Assembly (NCBI RefSeq): GCF_017814275.1
Contig: NZ_JAGIYQ010000006.1
Coordinates: forward strand, 1-64,000
DNA length: 64,000 bases
Source of the DNA: Gottfriedia endophytica
GTDB lineage: Bacteria; Bacillota; Bacilli; Bacillales; Bacillaceae_G
Reading direction: 5' to 3'
The notes under the pieces are model-generated. The model was not told the DNA's origin. It saw nothing but the letters and a program-made list of their open reading frames with translations, and ran no database searches. Below, piece after piece: positions 54,832 through 64,000 of this stretch (position 1 is its first letter; every line of letters begins with the position of its first letter). The position numbers and the translations under genes were made by a program.

Positions 54832-55191
54832 TTATTTTTGTAACCAAACTTCTTCAAACACTTCGTCATTAAAACCAACTGTAGCATTTTTTCCATCTGT
54901 TAATAATGGTCTTTTAATTAACTTTCCATCAGATGCTAAAAGCTCTAATAACTCATCCTCTGATTTAGTTGGTATAACTTCTTTTAATCCAAGCTCACGA
55001 TATTTTACACCGCTTGTATTAAAAAGTTTTTTAATGCTTAAACCGCTATCTTTTAAAATCTCTTTTAATTCTTCCTTAGAAGGTGGGTTTAATGTAATAT
55101 CGATAGCTTGTACATCAACATTATGGTCTTTTAACCAAGTAGTCGCTTTACGACAAGTTCCACATTTAGGATATGTATAAAATTTTTTCAT
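54832..55191 (-). CDS. yusI: ArsC/Spx-family reductase-like protein YusI
   Basis: A 119-residue thioredoxin-fold protein of the ArsC/Spx family. A CxxC lies near the N-terminus (YPKCGTCRKATTWL, Cys10/Cys13), and the family segment KKLFNTSGVKYRELGLKE and the RPLLTDG motif are present. Spx-like members are redox regulators or arsenate/glutaredoxin-like reductases; this subgroup's role is undefined. Upstream of gcvH as in B. subtilis. Confidence 0.88.
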   Translation of the reverse strand: MKKFYTYPKCGTCRKATTWLKDHNVDVQAIDITLNPPSKEELKEILKDSGLSIKKLFNTSGVKYRELGLKEVIPTKSEDELLELLASDGKLIKRPLLTDGKNATVGFNDEVFEEVWLQK

Positions 55192-55602
55192 TTAATCACC
55201 ACTTTCTACCTAATCATTTTATCATAAGCTAATCTGAAATTTATCATTTAGGATACGACAAAATTCGACAATTACGATTCTCTAATTAATCAATATGTTA
55301 ACTAAAATGCAATAGTTGGTAATCCAACCATTGTATATCATAACTAATTTTATTATACTAAATTGAGTTAGAATTATAAAATAATTTTGCAACTTTTTTC
55401 ATGATACTCTATTTTAACAAAGTAATCTTGAGCAAACTAAATTACAGAGTCTATTAAGCGTTCTAAACTATAGCAGATGAAATTCAATTACATTAAGAGC
55501 TTTTCATATTGTTCTCATATTATTTTATATTTACTTATGTATCATTTTACTATAATTTAGATGATTGGGACTCTTAAGTCTTTTATAAAGGAGGGGGCAT
55601 GT
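55192..55602. other. AT-rich intergenic region upstream of dltX
   Basis: No gene supported. It holds an imperfect palindrome CAATAGTTGG-TAAT-CCAACCATTG (55310-55333), which could be an operator. A TATAAT box at ~55551-55556 is also present, but lacks a clear -35 element. Confidence 0.45.
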
Positions 55603-55755
55603 GTGTTAATAGGAAAAGTTCGTAAATTTTTTCAACATCCAATAACCCAATGGATTACAAAAACGAGCTATTATTTATTGGTTATCCTTTTACTGATTTA
55701 TTTTTATGTGTGCAATACTGGAAATTCATCAACCTTTATTTACAATGAATTTTAA
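55603..55755 (+). CDS. dltX: DltX, small membrane protein of the D-alanylation machinery
   Basis: A 50-residue single-pass protein: basic N-terminus (GKVRKFFQHPITQWITKTSYY), one helix, and the diagnostic C-terminus STFIYNEF. DltX acts with DltB and DltD in passing D-alanine to lipoteichoic acid on the outer face; its C-terminal tail carries a conserved acyl-acceptor tyrosine. GTG 55603 follows AAAGGAGG at about eight bases; an ATG-initiated longer frame from 55561 is less likely. Heads a dltX-dltB-dltD operon. Confidence 0.85.
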   Translation: MLIGKVRKFFQHPITQWITKTSYYLLVILLLIYFYVCNTGNSSTFIYNEF

Positions 55756-55787
55756 AATTTGTAGATTTTATTAATCGAGGTACATTT

Positions 55788-56936
55788 ATGACACCGTATG
55801 GAAATTTATTATATTTTTTAATGTTAGCAGTTTTATTTTTACCGATTGTTATTTATGGTTTAAAAGGAAAGAAATTACCAATATATAGTACAATCGTTGG
55901 CTGGGCTCTTATAATACTTATATTTGTAAATCAAACTACACAACTAATTTTCTTTTTATGTTTTACGGTTTTTCAATTAGGTTTAGTCTTATTTTATCAA
56001 AAATACCGCGTACATAAGAATCAGTCCGTTACTTTCTACTCTGTCATATTGTTAGCCCTACTTCCTCTTATATTAACAAAAATTCAACCTTACTTATTTT
56101 CCTTTACATTATTTGGATTTTTAGGTATTTCCTATGTGACGTTTAAAACGGTTCAAATTTTGATTGAGATGAGAGATGGCCAGATTAAAGACATGACCCC
56201 TTTACAGTTCCTAAGATTCTTTTTATTTTTTCCAACTTTTACTTCTGGACCGATTGATCGCTTTAGAAGGTTTGAAAAAGATGTGGAGAAACACTATGTA
56301 GAGGGTGAGTATAAAGAGCTTTTATATACAGCTATCCAGTTAATTTTTAGAGGCTTTTTTTATAAATATATCATTGCACATATACTGGATGTGTATGTGA
56401 TTTCAAATGTGTATTTAAATGAAAATCTTTTTATTTACAAATTAATCTATATGTATGCTTACAGTTTTTATTTATTTTTTGATTTTGCAGGATACAGTGC
56501 ATTCGCAATCGGAGTTAGCTATCTACTTGGTATTAAAACGCCACCAAACTTTAATAAACCTTTCCTAAGTAAAAATATTAAAGATTTTTGGAATAGATGG
56601 CATATGACTTTATCCTTTTGGTTTAGAGACTATGTGTTCATGCGATTAGTATTTTTAATACGAAAAAAGAAATGGATTCAAAATCGTTATACTATCTCTT
56701 ACATAGGTTATCTTTCACTTTTTTTACTAATGGGAATTTGGCATGGATTAGCGTTACATTATATTGTTTATGGACTTTACCAAGCTGTTTTAATCATTAG
56801 CTACGATTTATATGAACGAAAAATAAAATCAAAAAAATGGATTAAAAGTTCAGTGTTTACTGATGCTCTTGCAATTTTAATAACATTCCATTTTATTTGT
56901 TTCGGATTTTTAATTTTCTCAGGTAGATTATTTTAA
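55788..56936 (+). CDS. dltB: DltB, MBOAT-family acyltransferase
   Basis: A 382-residue membrane-bound O-acyltransferase with about ten helices. MBOAT landmarks: SGPIDRFRRFEKD (~160-172), FWNRWHMTLSFWFRDYVF (~265-282) and the catalytic histidine in MGIWHGLALHYIVYG. In the standard system it takes D-Ala from the DltC carrier. Here the preceding gene is dltX, not dltA, and the following gene is dltD, not dltC. Confidence 0.9.
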   Translation: MTPYGNLLYFLMLAVLFLPIVIYGLKGKKLPIYSTIVGWALIILIFVNQTTQLIFFLCFTVFQLGLVLFYQKYRVHKNQSVTFYSVILLALLPLILTKIQPYLFSFTLFGFLGISYVTFKTVQILIEMRDGQIKDMTPLQFLRFFLFFPTFTSGPIDRFRRFEKDVEKHYVEGEYKELLYTAIQLIFRGFFYKYIIAHILDVYVISNVYLNENLFIYKLIYMYAYSFYLFFDFAGYSAFAIGVSYLLGIKTPPNFNKPFLSKNIKDFWNRWHMTLSFWFRDYVFMRLVFLIRKKKWIQNRYTISYIGYLSLFLLMGIWHGLALHYIVYGLYQAVLIISYDLYERKIKSKKWIKSSVFTDALAILITFHFICFGFLIFSGRLF

Positions 56937-56986
56937 TTTTTTTTGTAATTTAGAGACAACAATTATACGTTTTTAGGGGTGTAAAC

Positions 56987-58162
56987 ATGAAAAACCCAAA
57001 ATTCGGCCCGATTATTTTAGCTATTGTACTTGCAGTCATCCTTTTATTTTTACCTAACAACAAGCTATCAAATCTGGTCACGAAAAAAACAGTCTCTCAG
57101 ACTGAGGCATCTTTAAACCCTACGATATTCCAGGGTGTTGCTATTCAAAAAAAGATTATGCAAGATAAGAACATTTTACCAATTTACGGTTCATCCGAAT
57201 TGTCACGTTTTGACGAGTTTCATCCGTCAGTTTATTTCAAAAGTCAAAATAGTCAATATACTCCTTATTTAATTGGACGTGGAGGAACTCAATCACTTAT
57301 TCATTTTTTAAGCCTTTCTTCAGTACAGCCTTATTTAAAAGACAAAAAGTTCGTTTTCATCTTATCGCCAACATGGTTTAAAGGAGAAGGCTTAGATGAG
57401 GGAAGATTCGATCCTAACTTTTCGAAATTACAAGCGATTGAATTCGCATTAAATCAACATATTCCGATTGATTTGAAACGAAGAGCAGTTCAAAGACTGT
57501 TGGATTACTCTATGGTAAAAAATGATAGTATGTTATCTGCTATATTAAATGAGTCAATCAATCCGAAATCTAGTCCTACTGTAAAACAAAAATTGCTTAA
57601 TGATTTAGTAGCAAGCTATTTATCGATTGCAAAAAAACAAGATGTAGTAACCTCTTTAATACATCCAAATTTCCATTCGATTAATTCGATTAAACCTTTA
57701 CCAAAGGGTATTTCATTTGATGACATGTTAAAGAGGGCGGATGAAGAAGGGAAGAAAACTTCCAATAACAATCGATTTGGTATGAAAAATAGTGTATACT
57801 CATTTCATTTTGCAAATCTAAAGGAATTAAAAAATTCAAAAGCGGACATTTCCTATGGAAAATCACCTGAATATGGAGACTTACAGCTAGTATTAGATTT
57901 ATTAAAATCTTCTGGAGCCAAGCCGCTATTTATTTCTCTGCCTGTTAATGGTTATTTTTATGACTATACAGGATTCAATAAAGCAAAACGAGAAGTCTAC
58001 TACAATAAAGTTCGTAATCAAATCGAAAAAAATGGATTCGAGGTCGCTGATTTATCTGGACACGAATATGATAAATATTTCTTTGAAGATTCAATCCATA
58101 TCCGTTTAAAAGGATGGATTTATATCGATCAGGCAATTGAAAAGTACATGAATGAAAAATAA
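56987..58162 (+). CDS. dltD: DltD, extracytoplasmic SGNH-like thioesterase/transferase
   Basis: A 391-residue protein anchored by one N-terminal helix (~7-24). The nucleophile motif GSSELSR (~66-72) and the C-terminal DSIHIRLKGW (Asp/His of the triad, ~365-375) are intact. DltD works outside the membrane in the last D-alanyl transfer. Directly after dltB with no dltC between, and closed by a strong terminator, so the operon is complete as three genes. Confidence 0.9.
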   Translation: MKNPKFGPIILAIVLAVILLFLPNNKLSNLVTKKTVSQTEASLNPTIFQGVAIQKKIMQDKNILPIYGSSELSRFDEFHPSVYFKSQNSQYTPYLIGRGGTQSLIHFLSLSSVQPYLKDKKFVFILSPTWFKGEGLDEGRFDPNFSKLQAIEFALNQHIPIDLKRRAVQRLLDYSMVKNDSMLSAILNESINPKSSPTVKQKLLNDLVASYLSIAKKQDVVTSLIHPNFHSINSIKPLPKGISFDDMLKRADEEGKKTSNNNRFGMKNSVYSFHFANLKELKNSKADISYGKSPEYGDLQLVLDLLKSSGAKPLFISLPVNGYFYDYTGFNKAKREVYYNKVRNQIEKNGFEVADLSGHEYDKYFFEDSIHIRLKGWIYIDQAIEKYMNEK

Positions 58163-58163
58163 T

Positions 58164-58203
58164 AAAACGGGTATTCTGCAAATTGTAGAATACCCGTTTT
58201 TGA
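58164..58203 (+). terminator. dltXBD operon terminator
   Basis: AAACGGGTATTCT and AGAATACCCGTTT arms around GCAAATTGT, then TTTGAT. Confidence 0.88.
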
Positions 58204-58276
58204 TTTAATATACATTCCACAGAAACTTAAAACGATTTTCTGTTTATCTTTGATGTATTTTAAGAGTGTTTTATTA

Positions 58277-58813
58277 TTATGCTTTTACAGCTTGAACTTG
58301 AATATCAAACTTGATTTGGTCTCCAACAAGAACACCACCAGCTTCTAAAGCCGCGTTCCAAGTTAAACCATATTCACTTCGGTTGATTGAACCAACACTA
58401 CTAAATCCTACTTTTTCATTTCCCCAAGGATCTACTCCATGTCCTTCATAAGTAACTTCAAATTTTTCTGTATTTGTTACTCCGCGTATTGTTAAATCTC
58501 CTGTTACAATGTATTCATTTTCAGCTTTTTTCTCAATTTGCTTAGATACAAATGTCATTGTTGGATGATTTTCAACATCGAAAAAGTCAGCTGAACGAAG
58601 ATGGTTGTCACGATCAGTATTTCTCGTATCAATACTATTTGCATCCACTGTAAACTGAATTGATCCACTTGTTAAATCATTTACATCTGCTTCGATTGAT
58701 GCAGTAAATTCATTAAATGAACCCTTTACTTTTGAAATCATCAAATGCTTGATTGAAAAATCCACACTACTATGCGTTTGATCTACTATCCATTTTGTTT
58801 TTGTCATTGTCAT
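58277..58813 (-). CDS. yceI: YceI family protein
   Basis: A 178-residue lipocalin-like YceI domain protein (KWIVDQTHSSVDFSIKHLM; LTIRGVTNTEKFEVTYEGHG). It has no signal peptide, so it is cytoplasmic, as in several Bacillus. The family binds isoprenoid chains; function in Firmicutes unknown. GGAGGG precedes the ATG by seven bases. Confidence 0.9.
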   Translation of the reverse strand: MTMTKTKWIVDQTHSSVDFSIKHLMISKVKGSFNEFTASIEADVNDLTSGSIQFTVDANSIDTRNTDRDNHLRSADFFDVENHPTMTFVSKQIEKKAENEYIVTGDLTIRGVTNTEKFEVTYEGHGVDPWGNEKVGFSSVGSINRSEYGLTWNAALEAGGVLVGDQIKFDIQVQAVKA

Positions 58814-58962
58814 GATAAATCCCTCCGATTTTTTTCCCTATTTTTAAATTTAATAAAATTAAATGCTGTTGTTCTATTAATTACTTTTATTCATTTACTT
58901 ACTATTTGTAAGTTACTTATAATTTTATACAATCAAATTGTTTCTGTCAACTTTTAATTAAT

Positions 58963-59179
58963 TATGTTTTCGTATACATTGTTGCCGTTTTAGATTGCGT
59001 TAGTTGATTACAACTCCAGGATACTCGCTTTCCGTGGGGCGTGAGCTGAGCCTCCTCGGCAAGCCTGTGGGGTCTCAGCCTTCCCGCTATTCCCACAGGA
59101 GTCTCGCACCTTCCGTTGTAATCAACTTCTATCTTTAAAATTAAAATCTCAAAAACAATTAAGTTTACGAAAAAAGCAT
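58963..59179 (+). repeat. Palindromic element family 1, copy H (short centre)
   Basis: The terminal helix is a perfect GTTGATTACAAC/GTTGTAATCAAC, differing from other copies at both arms together. GCTGAG/CTCAGC inside; the central loop is about 12 bp shorter. It lies between the divergent yceI and Nudix genes. Confidence 0.82.
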
Positions 59180-59303
59180 TTTTATTTTAAAACTTTTTTA
59201 GAGACTTGATTTAATAACTAATTTGAGGTTGAATCATCATAAACAGACTATTCTAAAGAATGGATAAAAATTACTAGATTAAAAAAATTGAAGGGAGTTT
59301 ACT

Positions 59304-59723
59304 ATGAACGAAAATAAAATTGTTGTTGTTGTAAAAGGCGTTGTATTGAACGAAGGAAATATTTTAATTGTACAACGATCTATTGATGATGAATATGGTG
59401 GAGGAACTTGGGAATGTGTTGGAGGTAAAATAGAATTTGGAGAGGATCTAGAATCTGCGTTAATTAGAGAAATTAAAGAAGAAGTTAGTCTTGATGTTAC
59501 AGTGAATAAAATTTTATATGCCACAACTTTCAAAACTAACCCATCAAGACAAATTGTCATTCTTACCTACTTATGTGGATGTAAAAATAGAAATGTTTTT
59601 CTATCTAACGAACATAGTGATTACCAATGGGTAACAAAAGATCAATTTAGATTACTGATTACTCCAGAAATCCAAAATGATTTTGAGAACAATGATGTGT
59701 TTTCTTTAGTAGAATGGAAATAA
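59304..59723 (+). CDS. Nudix hydrolase, MutT-like
   Basis: A 139-residue Nudix protein. The box GGKIEFGEDLESALIREIKEEVSL (~38-61; key residues Gly, Glu, Arg-Glu, Glu-Glu) is complete except that the usual Gly near its end is Ser. Substrate unknown. Relatives with this N-terminus (VVKGVVLNEGNILIVQRS) are often called 8-oxo-dGTP or NUDIX domain hydrolases without evidence. GAAGGGAG precedes the ATG. Confidence 0.85.
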   Translation: MNENKIVVVVKGVVLNEGNILIVQRSIDDEYGGGTWECVGGKIEFGEDLESALIREIKEEVSLDVTVNKILYATTFKTNPSRQIVILTYLCGCKNRNVFLSNEHSDYQWVTKDQFRLLITPEIQNDFENNDVFSLVEWK

Positions 59724-59729
59724 AACATA

Positions 59730-59779
59730 AAAAAGCATGCACCCTTAATCAAACGATTAAAAGGTACATGCTTTTTTTG
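59730..59779. terminator. Bidirectional terminator between the Nudix gene and fadE
   Basis: AAAAAGCATG and CATGCTTTTT outer arms with inner CCTT/AAGG pairs. Confidence 0.83.
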
Positions 59780-59785
59780 ATTCAC

Positions 59786-61570
59786 TTAAACTGTATAGCG
59801 TTCTACTTCTAACACACCTGCAGCGATTTCACGTTTTTTCGCAATGACGTTAATCGGAGTATGACGAGTAAATTTTCGAAGTGCTGATGTCATCATACGT
59901 AGCATGTCACCAGACTCAACAGCAACTAATGTTTCTTTTGCGTGAGCTTCGATTTCGTTGAACGCTTCCTGACAGAACACTTGAGTGTAAAGAAGTTTTT
60001 GGTTTGATTTCTCTGAACCTACTTTGTTAATTGCTTTTTCAGTACGTAGGATTACTGATTCCATTGCATAAATATTGCTAGCAATGTCCGCAATATTAAC
60101 AAGGATTTCTTGTTCTTTTTCTAATGCTTTGCCGTATTTTTGAGCAGCTAAGCCAGCAATCATGATACCGATTTTCTTAGCATTGCGTAATAAGTGCTTT
60201 TCTTGCTCAAGCGGAGCATCTCCTACTTCTGTAGGCATTAATGTCATTAGCTCTTCTTGAATTTGTTGAGCCTGTTGAAGTAATGGAAGCTCACCTTTCA
60301 TTGCTTTACGTAAGAATGTGCCTGGTACGATTAAACGGTTAATTTCATTTGTACCTTCAAAGATACGGTTAATACGTGAATCACGGTAAATACGCTCAAT
60401 TTCGTATTCCGCCATGAATCCATAACCACCGTGAATTTGAACGCCTTCATCAGCTACGTAGTCTAATACTTCAGAACCGAAGAACTTGTTTAATGAACAT
60501 TCAATTGCATATTCAGCAACTGCATCACCTACAGCCTTGCCATCTTTTAATTGTTCTTCCGTTAATTGGCTAAAACGATCTTCGAAAAGACCTACTGTAC
60601 GGTAAACAGCACTTTCATTTGCATAAATTTTCGTTGCCATGTTCGCAATTTTTTCTTGAATTAAACTAAATTTTGCGATTGGTGTTTTAAATTGTTGACG
60701 TTGGTTTGCATATGTTGCAGATAGTTCAAGAGCACGTTTTGATGAACCAACAGAACCTACTGCTAATTTATAACGACCAATATTTAAAATATTGAACGCA
60801 ATAACGTGTCCACGACCAACTTCGCCTAATAAGTTTTCAACTGGAACTGCTACATCCTCAAGAATTAACGTACGAGTTGAAGATGATTTAATACCCATTT
60901 TCTTCTCTTCAGGACCAGTAGATACGCCTGGATATTCTCTTTCAACGATAAATGCAGAGAAATGCTCTCCATCCACTTTTGCGTAAACAACGAATACATC
61001 AGCAAATGCAGAGTTAGTAATCCATTGTTTTTCACCATTTAAGATGTAATGTGTACCCTCAGCATTTAATTTAGCAGTTGTTTTTGCACCTAGTGCATCT
61101 GAGCCTGAACCTGGCTCCGTTAATGCATATGCAGCTAATTTTTCACCAGAAGCTAAGTCTGGTAAATAACGTTTCTTTTGATCATCGTTACCAAAAAGAA
61201 CGATTGGTAATGAACCAATACCTACGTGTGCTCCATGAGAAATCGCGAAACCACCAGCAAGTGAGAATTTTTCAGAGATTAATGCAGAACTGATTTTGTC
61301 TAATCCAATTCCACCGAACTCTTCTGGTACATCAGCAGCTAATAAACCTAATTCACCAGCTTGCTTTAATAGACGAACACTACGCTCAAACTCATGTTGC
61401 TCAAGGTATTCTAACTCTGGTAATACTTCATTTACGATGAAATCTTCTGCAGTTTTCGCAATTAATTTTTGCTCATCAGTGTAATCTTCTGGTGTAAACA
61501 CTTTATCAAATGTAATTTCACTTGTTAAAAAACTTCCACCTTTAATTAAGTTACCAGCTGTTTTTTCCAT
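59786..61570 (-). CDS. fadE: Acyl-CoA dehydrogenase FadE (YusJ)
   Basis: A 594-residue flavoenzyme for the first step of fatty-acid beta-oxidation. The acyl-CoA dehydrogenase core spans ~30-410, with [12 protein letters not shown] (~141-152) and the catalytic Glu in [12 protein letters not shown] ~170-residue helical C-terminal extension resembles ACAD9/VLCAD-type enzymes. Third gene of fadN-fadA-fadE; an unusually long 111-bp gap separates it from fadA. Confidence 0.95.
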   Translation of the reverse strand: MEKTAGNLIKGGSFLTSEITFDKVFTPEDYTDEQKLIAKTAEDFIVNEVLPELEYLEQHEFERSVRLLKQAGELGLLAADVPEEFGGIGLDKISSALISEKFSLAGGFAISHGAHVGIGSLPIVLFGNDDQKKRYLPDLASGEKLAAYALTEPGSGSDALGAKTTAKLNAEGTHYILNGEKQWITNSAFADVFVVYAKVDGEHFSAFIVEREYPGVSTGPEEKKMGIKSSSTRTLILEDVAVPVENLLGEVGRGHVIAFNILNIGRYKLAVGSVGSSKRALELSATYANQRQQFKTPIAKFSLIQEKIANMATKIYANESAVYRTVGLFEDRFSQLTEEQLKDGKAVGDAVAEYAIECSLNKFFGSEVLDYVADEGVQIHGGYGFMAEYEIERIYRDSRINRIFEGTNEINRLIVPGTFLRKAMKGELPLLQQAQQIQEELMTLMPTEVGDAPLEQEKHLLRNAKKIGIMIAGLAAQKYGKALEKEQEILVNIADIASNIYAMESVILRTEKAINKVGSEKSNQKLLYTQVFCQEAFNEIEAHAKETLVAVESGDMLRMMTSALRKFTRHTPINVIAKKREIAAGVLEVERYTV

Positions 61571-61681
61571 GGTAAAATTTCCTCCTAATGTAATTTATCT
61601 TTTACGAAGAGACCAAGGGAAGTTCTGCTGGCCAGTCAGAGCTTCCTTTACAATCTCTTAAAATCGCTTTATCAAAATCTA

Positions 61682-62857
61682 TTAGATTAATTCAAATACA
61701 CCCGCAGCGCCCATGCCGCCACCGATACACATTGTGACAACACCAAATTGCTCACCACGACGTTTCATTTCATGTAATAGTGACAATGTAAGTTTTGTTC
61801 CGGTACATCCAAGCGGATGACCTAAGGCAATTGCTCCACCGTTTACGTTTACTTTCTCTTCATCCAAACCTAAGTGACGGATAATTTGAATTGATTGAGA
61901 AGCAAACGCTTCATTTAATTCAAATAAACCGATATCAGAAATACTTAATCCAGCTAATTTAAGTGCTTTTGGAATTGCTTCAATTGGACCAATCCCCATT
62001 ACTTCCGGAGCAACACCTGCTACTGCAAATGAACGGAATTTTAATAATGGACTTAGCCCTTCAGCTACTGCTTTTTCACGATCCATCACAAGAACTGCAG
62101 CTGCTCCATCACTTGTTTGTGAAGAATTACCAGCTGTAACAGAACCTTGTACGTTAAATGCTGGACGTAGCTTTGCTAACACTTCAGATGTTGTGCCTTC
62201 ACGAACACCTTCATCTTGTGAAAATACAAATGATTTTTCTACCAGTTTATGATTAGAATTAACTGTACGAAGTGTTACATCAACAGGTACAATCTCATCT
62301 ACAAACCGCCCTTCGCGAATTGCTGCTGCTGCACGCATATGACTACGTACTGCAAAAGCATCTTGGTCTTCACGAGAAATTCCATAACGTGTTGCAACTT
62401 CTTCAGCAGTATGCCCCATGCCCATGTAGTATTCAGGAGCAGTTTCAACTAGTCGGCTGTTTGGACGAATCACATGTCCTGACATTGGTACTAAACTCAT
62501 TGATTCAGCACCGCCGGCGATTGCTGCTTCAGCATGCCCTAACATGATTTTTTCTGCTGCATAAGCAATACTTTGTAAACCAGAAGAACAGTAACGATTA
62601 ATTGTGATTGCCGGAACAGTATTTGGTAAACCAGCAAGTGCACCAATATTTCTTGCCATATTTAAGCCTTGCTCTGCTTCTGGCATTGCACATCCAAAAA
62701 TTAAGTCATCAATTGGTCCATCATAATTTCCCGCACGTTTTAATGTTTCTTTTACAACTAACGCACCTAAATCATCCGGACGTACTGTTGCAAGTGAACC
62801 TTTTTTTGCTTTACCAACAGGTGTTCTTGCACCCGCTACAATGACAGCTTCTCTCAT
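61682..62857 (-). CDS. fadA: Acetyl-CoA acyltransferase (thiolase) FadA (YusK)
   Basis: A 391-residue thiolase catalysing the last step of beta-oxidation. The acyl-enzyme cysteine is in NRYCSSGLQS (~Cys88), with NEAFA and GGAIALGHPLGCTG (His ~348) and the second cysteine in TMCIGGGMGA (~Cys378). GGAGG precedes the ATG. Follows fadN with about 20 bases. Confidence 0.97.
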   Translation of the reverse strand: MREAVIVAGARTPVGKAKKGSLATVRPDDLGALVVKETLKRAGNYDGPIDDLIFGCAMPEAEQGLNMARNIGALAGLPNTVPAITINRYCSSGLQSIAYAAEKIMLGHAEAAIAGGAESMSLVPMSGHVIRPNSRLVETAPEYYMGMGHTAEEVATRYGISREDQDAFAVRSHMRAAAAIREGRFVDEIVPVDVTLRTVNSNHKLVEKSFVFSQDEGVREGTTSEVLAKLRPAFNVQGSVTAGNSSQTSDGAAAVLVMDREKAVAEGLSPLLKFRSFAVAGVAPEVMGIGPIEAIPKALKLAGLSISDIGLFELNEAFASQSIQIIRHLGLDEEKVNVNGGAIALGHPLGCTGTKLTLSLLHEMKRRGEQFGVVTMCIGGGMGAAGVFELI

Positions 62858-62878
62858 GAACTTACCTCCATCTCTTGA

Positions 62879-64000
62879 TTAGTTACGTAATGGTTTTCCT
62901 TTTACTAACATGTGCTGCATACGTGCCTGTGATTTCATATCACTCACTAAGCTTAAAAATGCTTCACGTTCTATATCTAATAAGTATTGTTCATCTACTT
63001 TTGTACCGAATGGAACTTTACCACCAGAGATGACATACGCTAATTTTTTCGCAATTTTTAAGTCATACTCACTGATATAACCTGATTTATACATCGCATG
63101 AGCACCTAAAACTAATGTTGCATAACCTGTTTCTCCAACTACAGGAACTTTTTCACGAATCGGTGCTTTATAGCCTGCTTCGTAAAGTTCAAGAACACGT
63201 TGTTTCGCTTCATAAATTAAATGATCTGCATTAAATACTTTGCGATCATCATGATTTAAGAAACCATTTTCAAATGCCTCTTGTGCTGATGTTGATACTT
63301 TTGCCATCGCAACTGTTTCAAACACACGATTTGCAAGGGCTTGAAGGTCAAATTCAACGCCTTCAGGAAATTGCTTTAATTGTTTAATATAAAGCTCTTT
63401 ATTTCCCCCGCCACCAGGAATTAAACCAACACCTACTTCAACTAGGCCTAAATAAGTTTCAGAAGAAGCTACAATGCTAGCCGCTGGTAAACAAACTTCA
63501 GCACCGCCACCAAGTGTCATACCATATGGTGCTACAACAACCGGTTTGTCAGAGTACTTGATTTTCATCATTGCATCTTGGAAGCCTTTAACAACCATTT
63601 CAATTTCAAAATAGTTATCATCCTGTGCTTCCATTAAAATCATTGCAAGGTTCGCACCTACACAGAAGTTTTTCGCTTGGTTTCCTATTACTAAACCTTT
63701 ATAGTTTTTAGCAACTTCATCAACTGCGAAATTAATCATTTGTGTAATATCCATTCCAATTGCATTACTCTTAGTATGGAATTCTAAACAGGCTACGCCA
63801 TCTCCAAGGTCGATTAAACTTGCACCTGAATTTTGTTTAATAATGTGTCCTTTCTCTTTTAAGACGCTAAGTCGTACAGCCTTTTCGTTTTCAATTAATG
63901 GTTTGTATTCACCATTATGATAGAAGCTTGTTAAACCATTGTCCTTTTTATAGAACGTTTCATTTCCAGCAGCAAGGAAGTCTTTTACCCACTCAGGAAT
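62879..64000 (-). CDS. fadN: Beta-oxidation multifunctional enzyme FadN (YusL), C-terminal part
   Basis: The last 373 residues of a 3-hydroxyacyl-CoA dehydrogenase/enoyl-CoA hydratase; the frame continues past the right edge, so the start is outside. The visible part holds the crotonase-like domain: IGNQAKNFCVGANLAMIL, GMTLGGGAEVCLPA and VGVGLIPGGGGNKEL. The NAD-binding domain lies beyond the window. First gene of fadNAE in B. subtilis order. Confidence 0.95.
   Translation of the reverse strand: MPEWVKDFLAAGNETFYKKDNGLTSFYHNGEYKPLIENEKAVRLSVLKEKGHIIKQNSGASLIDLGDGVACLEFHTKSNAIGMDITQMINFAVDEVAKNYKGLVIGNQAKNFCVGANLAMILMEAQDDNYFEIEMVVKGFQDAMMKIKYSDKPVVVAPYGMTLGGGAEVCLPAASIVASSETYLGLVEVGVGLIPGGGGNKELYIKQLKQFPEGVEFDLQALANRVFETVAMAKVSTSAQEAFENGFLNHDDRKVFNADHLIYEAKQRVLELYEAGYKAPIREKVPVVGETGYATLVLGAHAMYKSGYISEYDLKIAKKLAYVISGGKVPFGTKVDEQYLLDIEREAFLSLVSDMKSQARMQHMLVKGKPLRN

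Overview
The window looks like chromosomal core DNA of a low-GC, endospore-forming Bacillaceae (Bacillus sensu lato). Three things point there. First, AT-rich DNA with strong AGGAGG-type ribosome binding sites and frequent TTG/GTG starts. Second, sporulation and spore-coat genes (yutH, yunB, a yhcN/ylaJ-type lipoprotein, kapD). Third, a gene order that closely follows the yug-yuf-yui-yum-yut-yun-suf-yus arc of Bacillus subtilis. The species cannot be fixed from sequence reading alone. I see no prophage, CRISPR array, tRNA, transposase or defence island. What is accessory here is mostly non-coding: several families of palindromic repeats and structured RNA-like elements sit between otherwise conserved genes.

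Layout. 1-240: 5' end of a leftward 16S rRNA gene with its promoter. 0.6-6.4 kb: MgtC-like protein, K+ channel yugO, pgi, yuzA, yugI, hydrolase yugF. 6.5-11.1 kb: leftward accessory cluster (small membrane protein, two-repeat FixH/YtkA-like protein, beta-propeller lipoprotein, response regulator, histidine kinase). 11.4-18.4 kb: kapD/pbpD, yufK, yuxO, BirA-controlled bioY, yuiC, yuiB, a Nudix gene. 18.5-28 kb: redox and Fe-S genes (two NDH-2-like proteins, yumC, yutM, yuzB, yuzD, yutI), dapF, a DUF2225 protein, an NfeD/SPFH pair. 28-40.7 kb: yutH, yutG, a SufR-like regulator with yutE, yutD, yutC, lipA, yunA, yunB, an HD-GYP gene, yunC, yunD and a TauE/DUF1634 pair. 40.9-46.1 kb: sufCDSUB. 46.6-49.6 kb: DUF2164 protein, class V PLP enzyme, secreted DUF4163-type protein. 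49.8-52.7 kb: metNPQ under an S-box (SAM-I) riboswitch. 52.7-55.2 kb: yusD-like, yusE, yusF, gcvH, yusI. 55.6-58.2 kb: dltX-dltB-dltD without dltA or dltC. 58.3-64 kb: yceI, a Nudix gene and the fadNAE beta-oxidation operon, with fadN running off the right edge.

How the genes work together. Fe-S supply is a theme: SUF machinery, A-type carrier YutM, NifU-like YutI, a putative Fe-S-sensing SufR-like regulator, and the client LipA, whose lipoyl product is carried by GcvH. Sulfur and methionine supply (metNPQ, TauE-type exporter) and NADH oxidation (yumB, yutJ, yumC) are adjacent.

Most notable observations. (1) Tandem hairpin units at 14.2-14.5 kb and 29.1-29.4 kb diverge in sequence but keep pairing in at least four helices. 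(2) A ~220-bp palindromic element occurs eight times, also with compensatory changes. (3) The dlt operon lacks its ligase and carrier genes. (4) A lipoprotein/regulator/kinase cassette with overlapping genes is preceded by a candidate structured RNA leader. (5) A strong ribosome binding site precedes an AUG-UAA 'start-stop' codon pair upstream of the DUF2225 gene.
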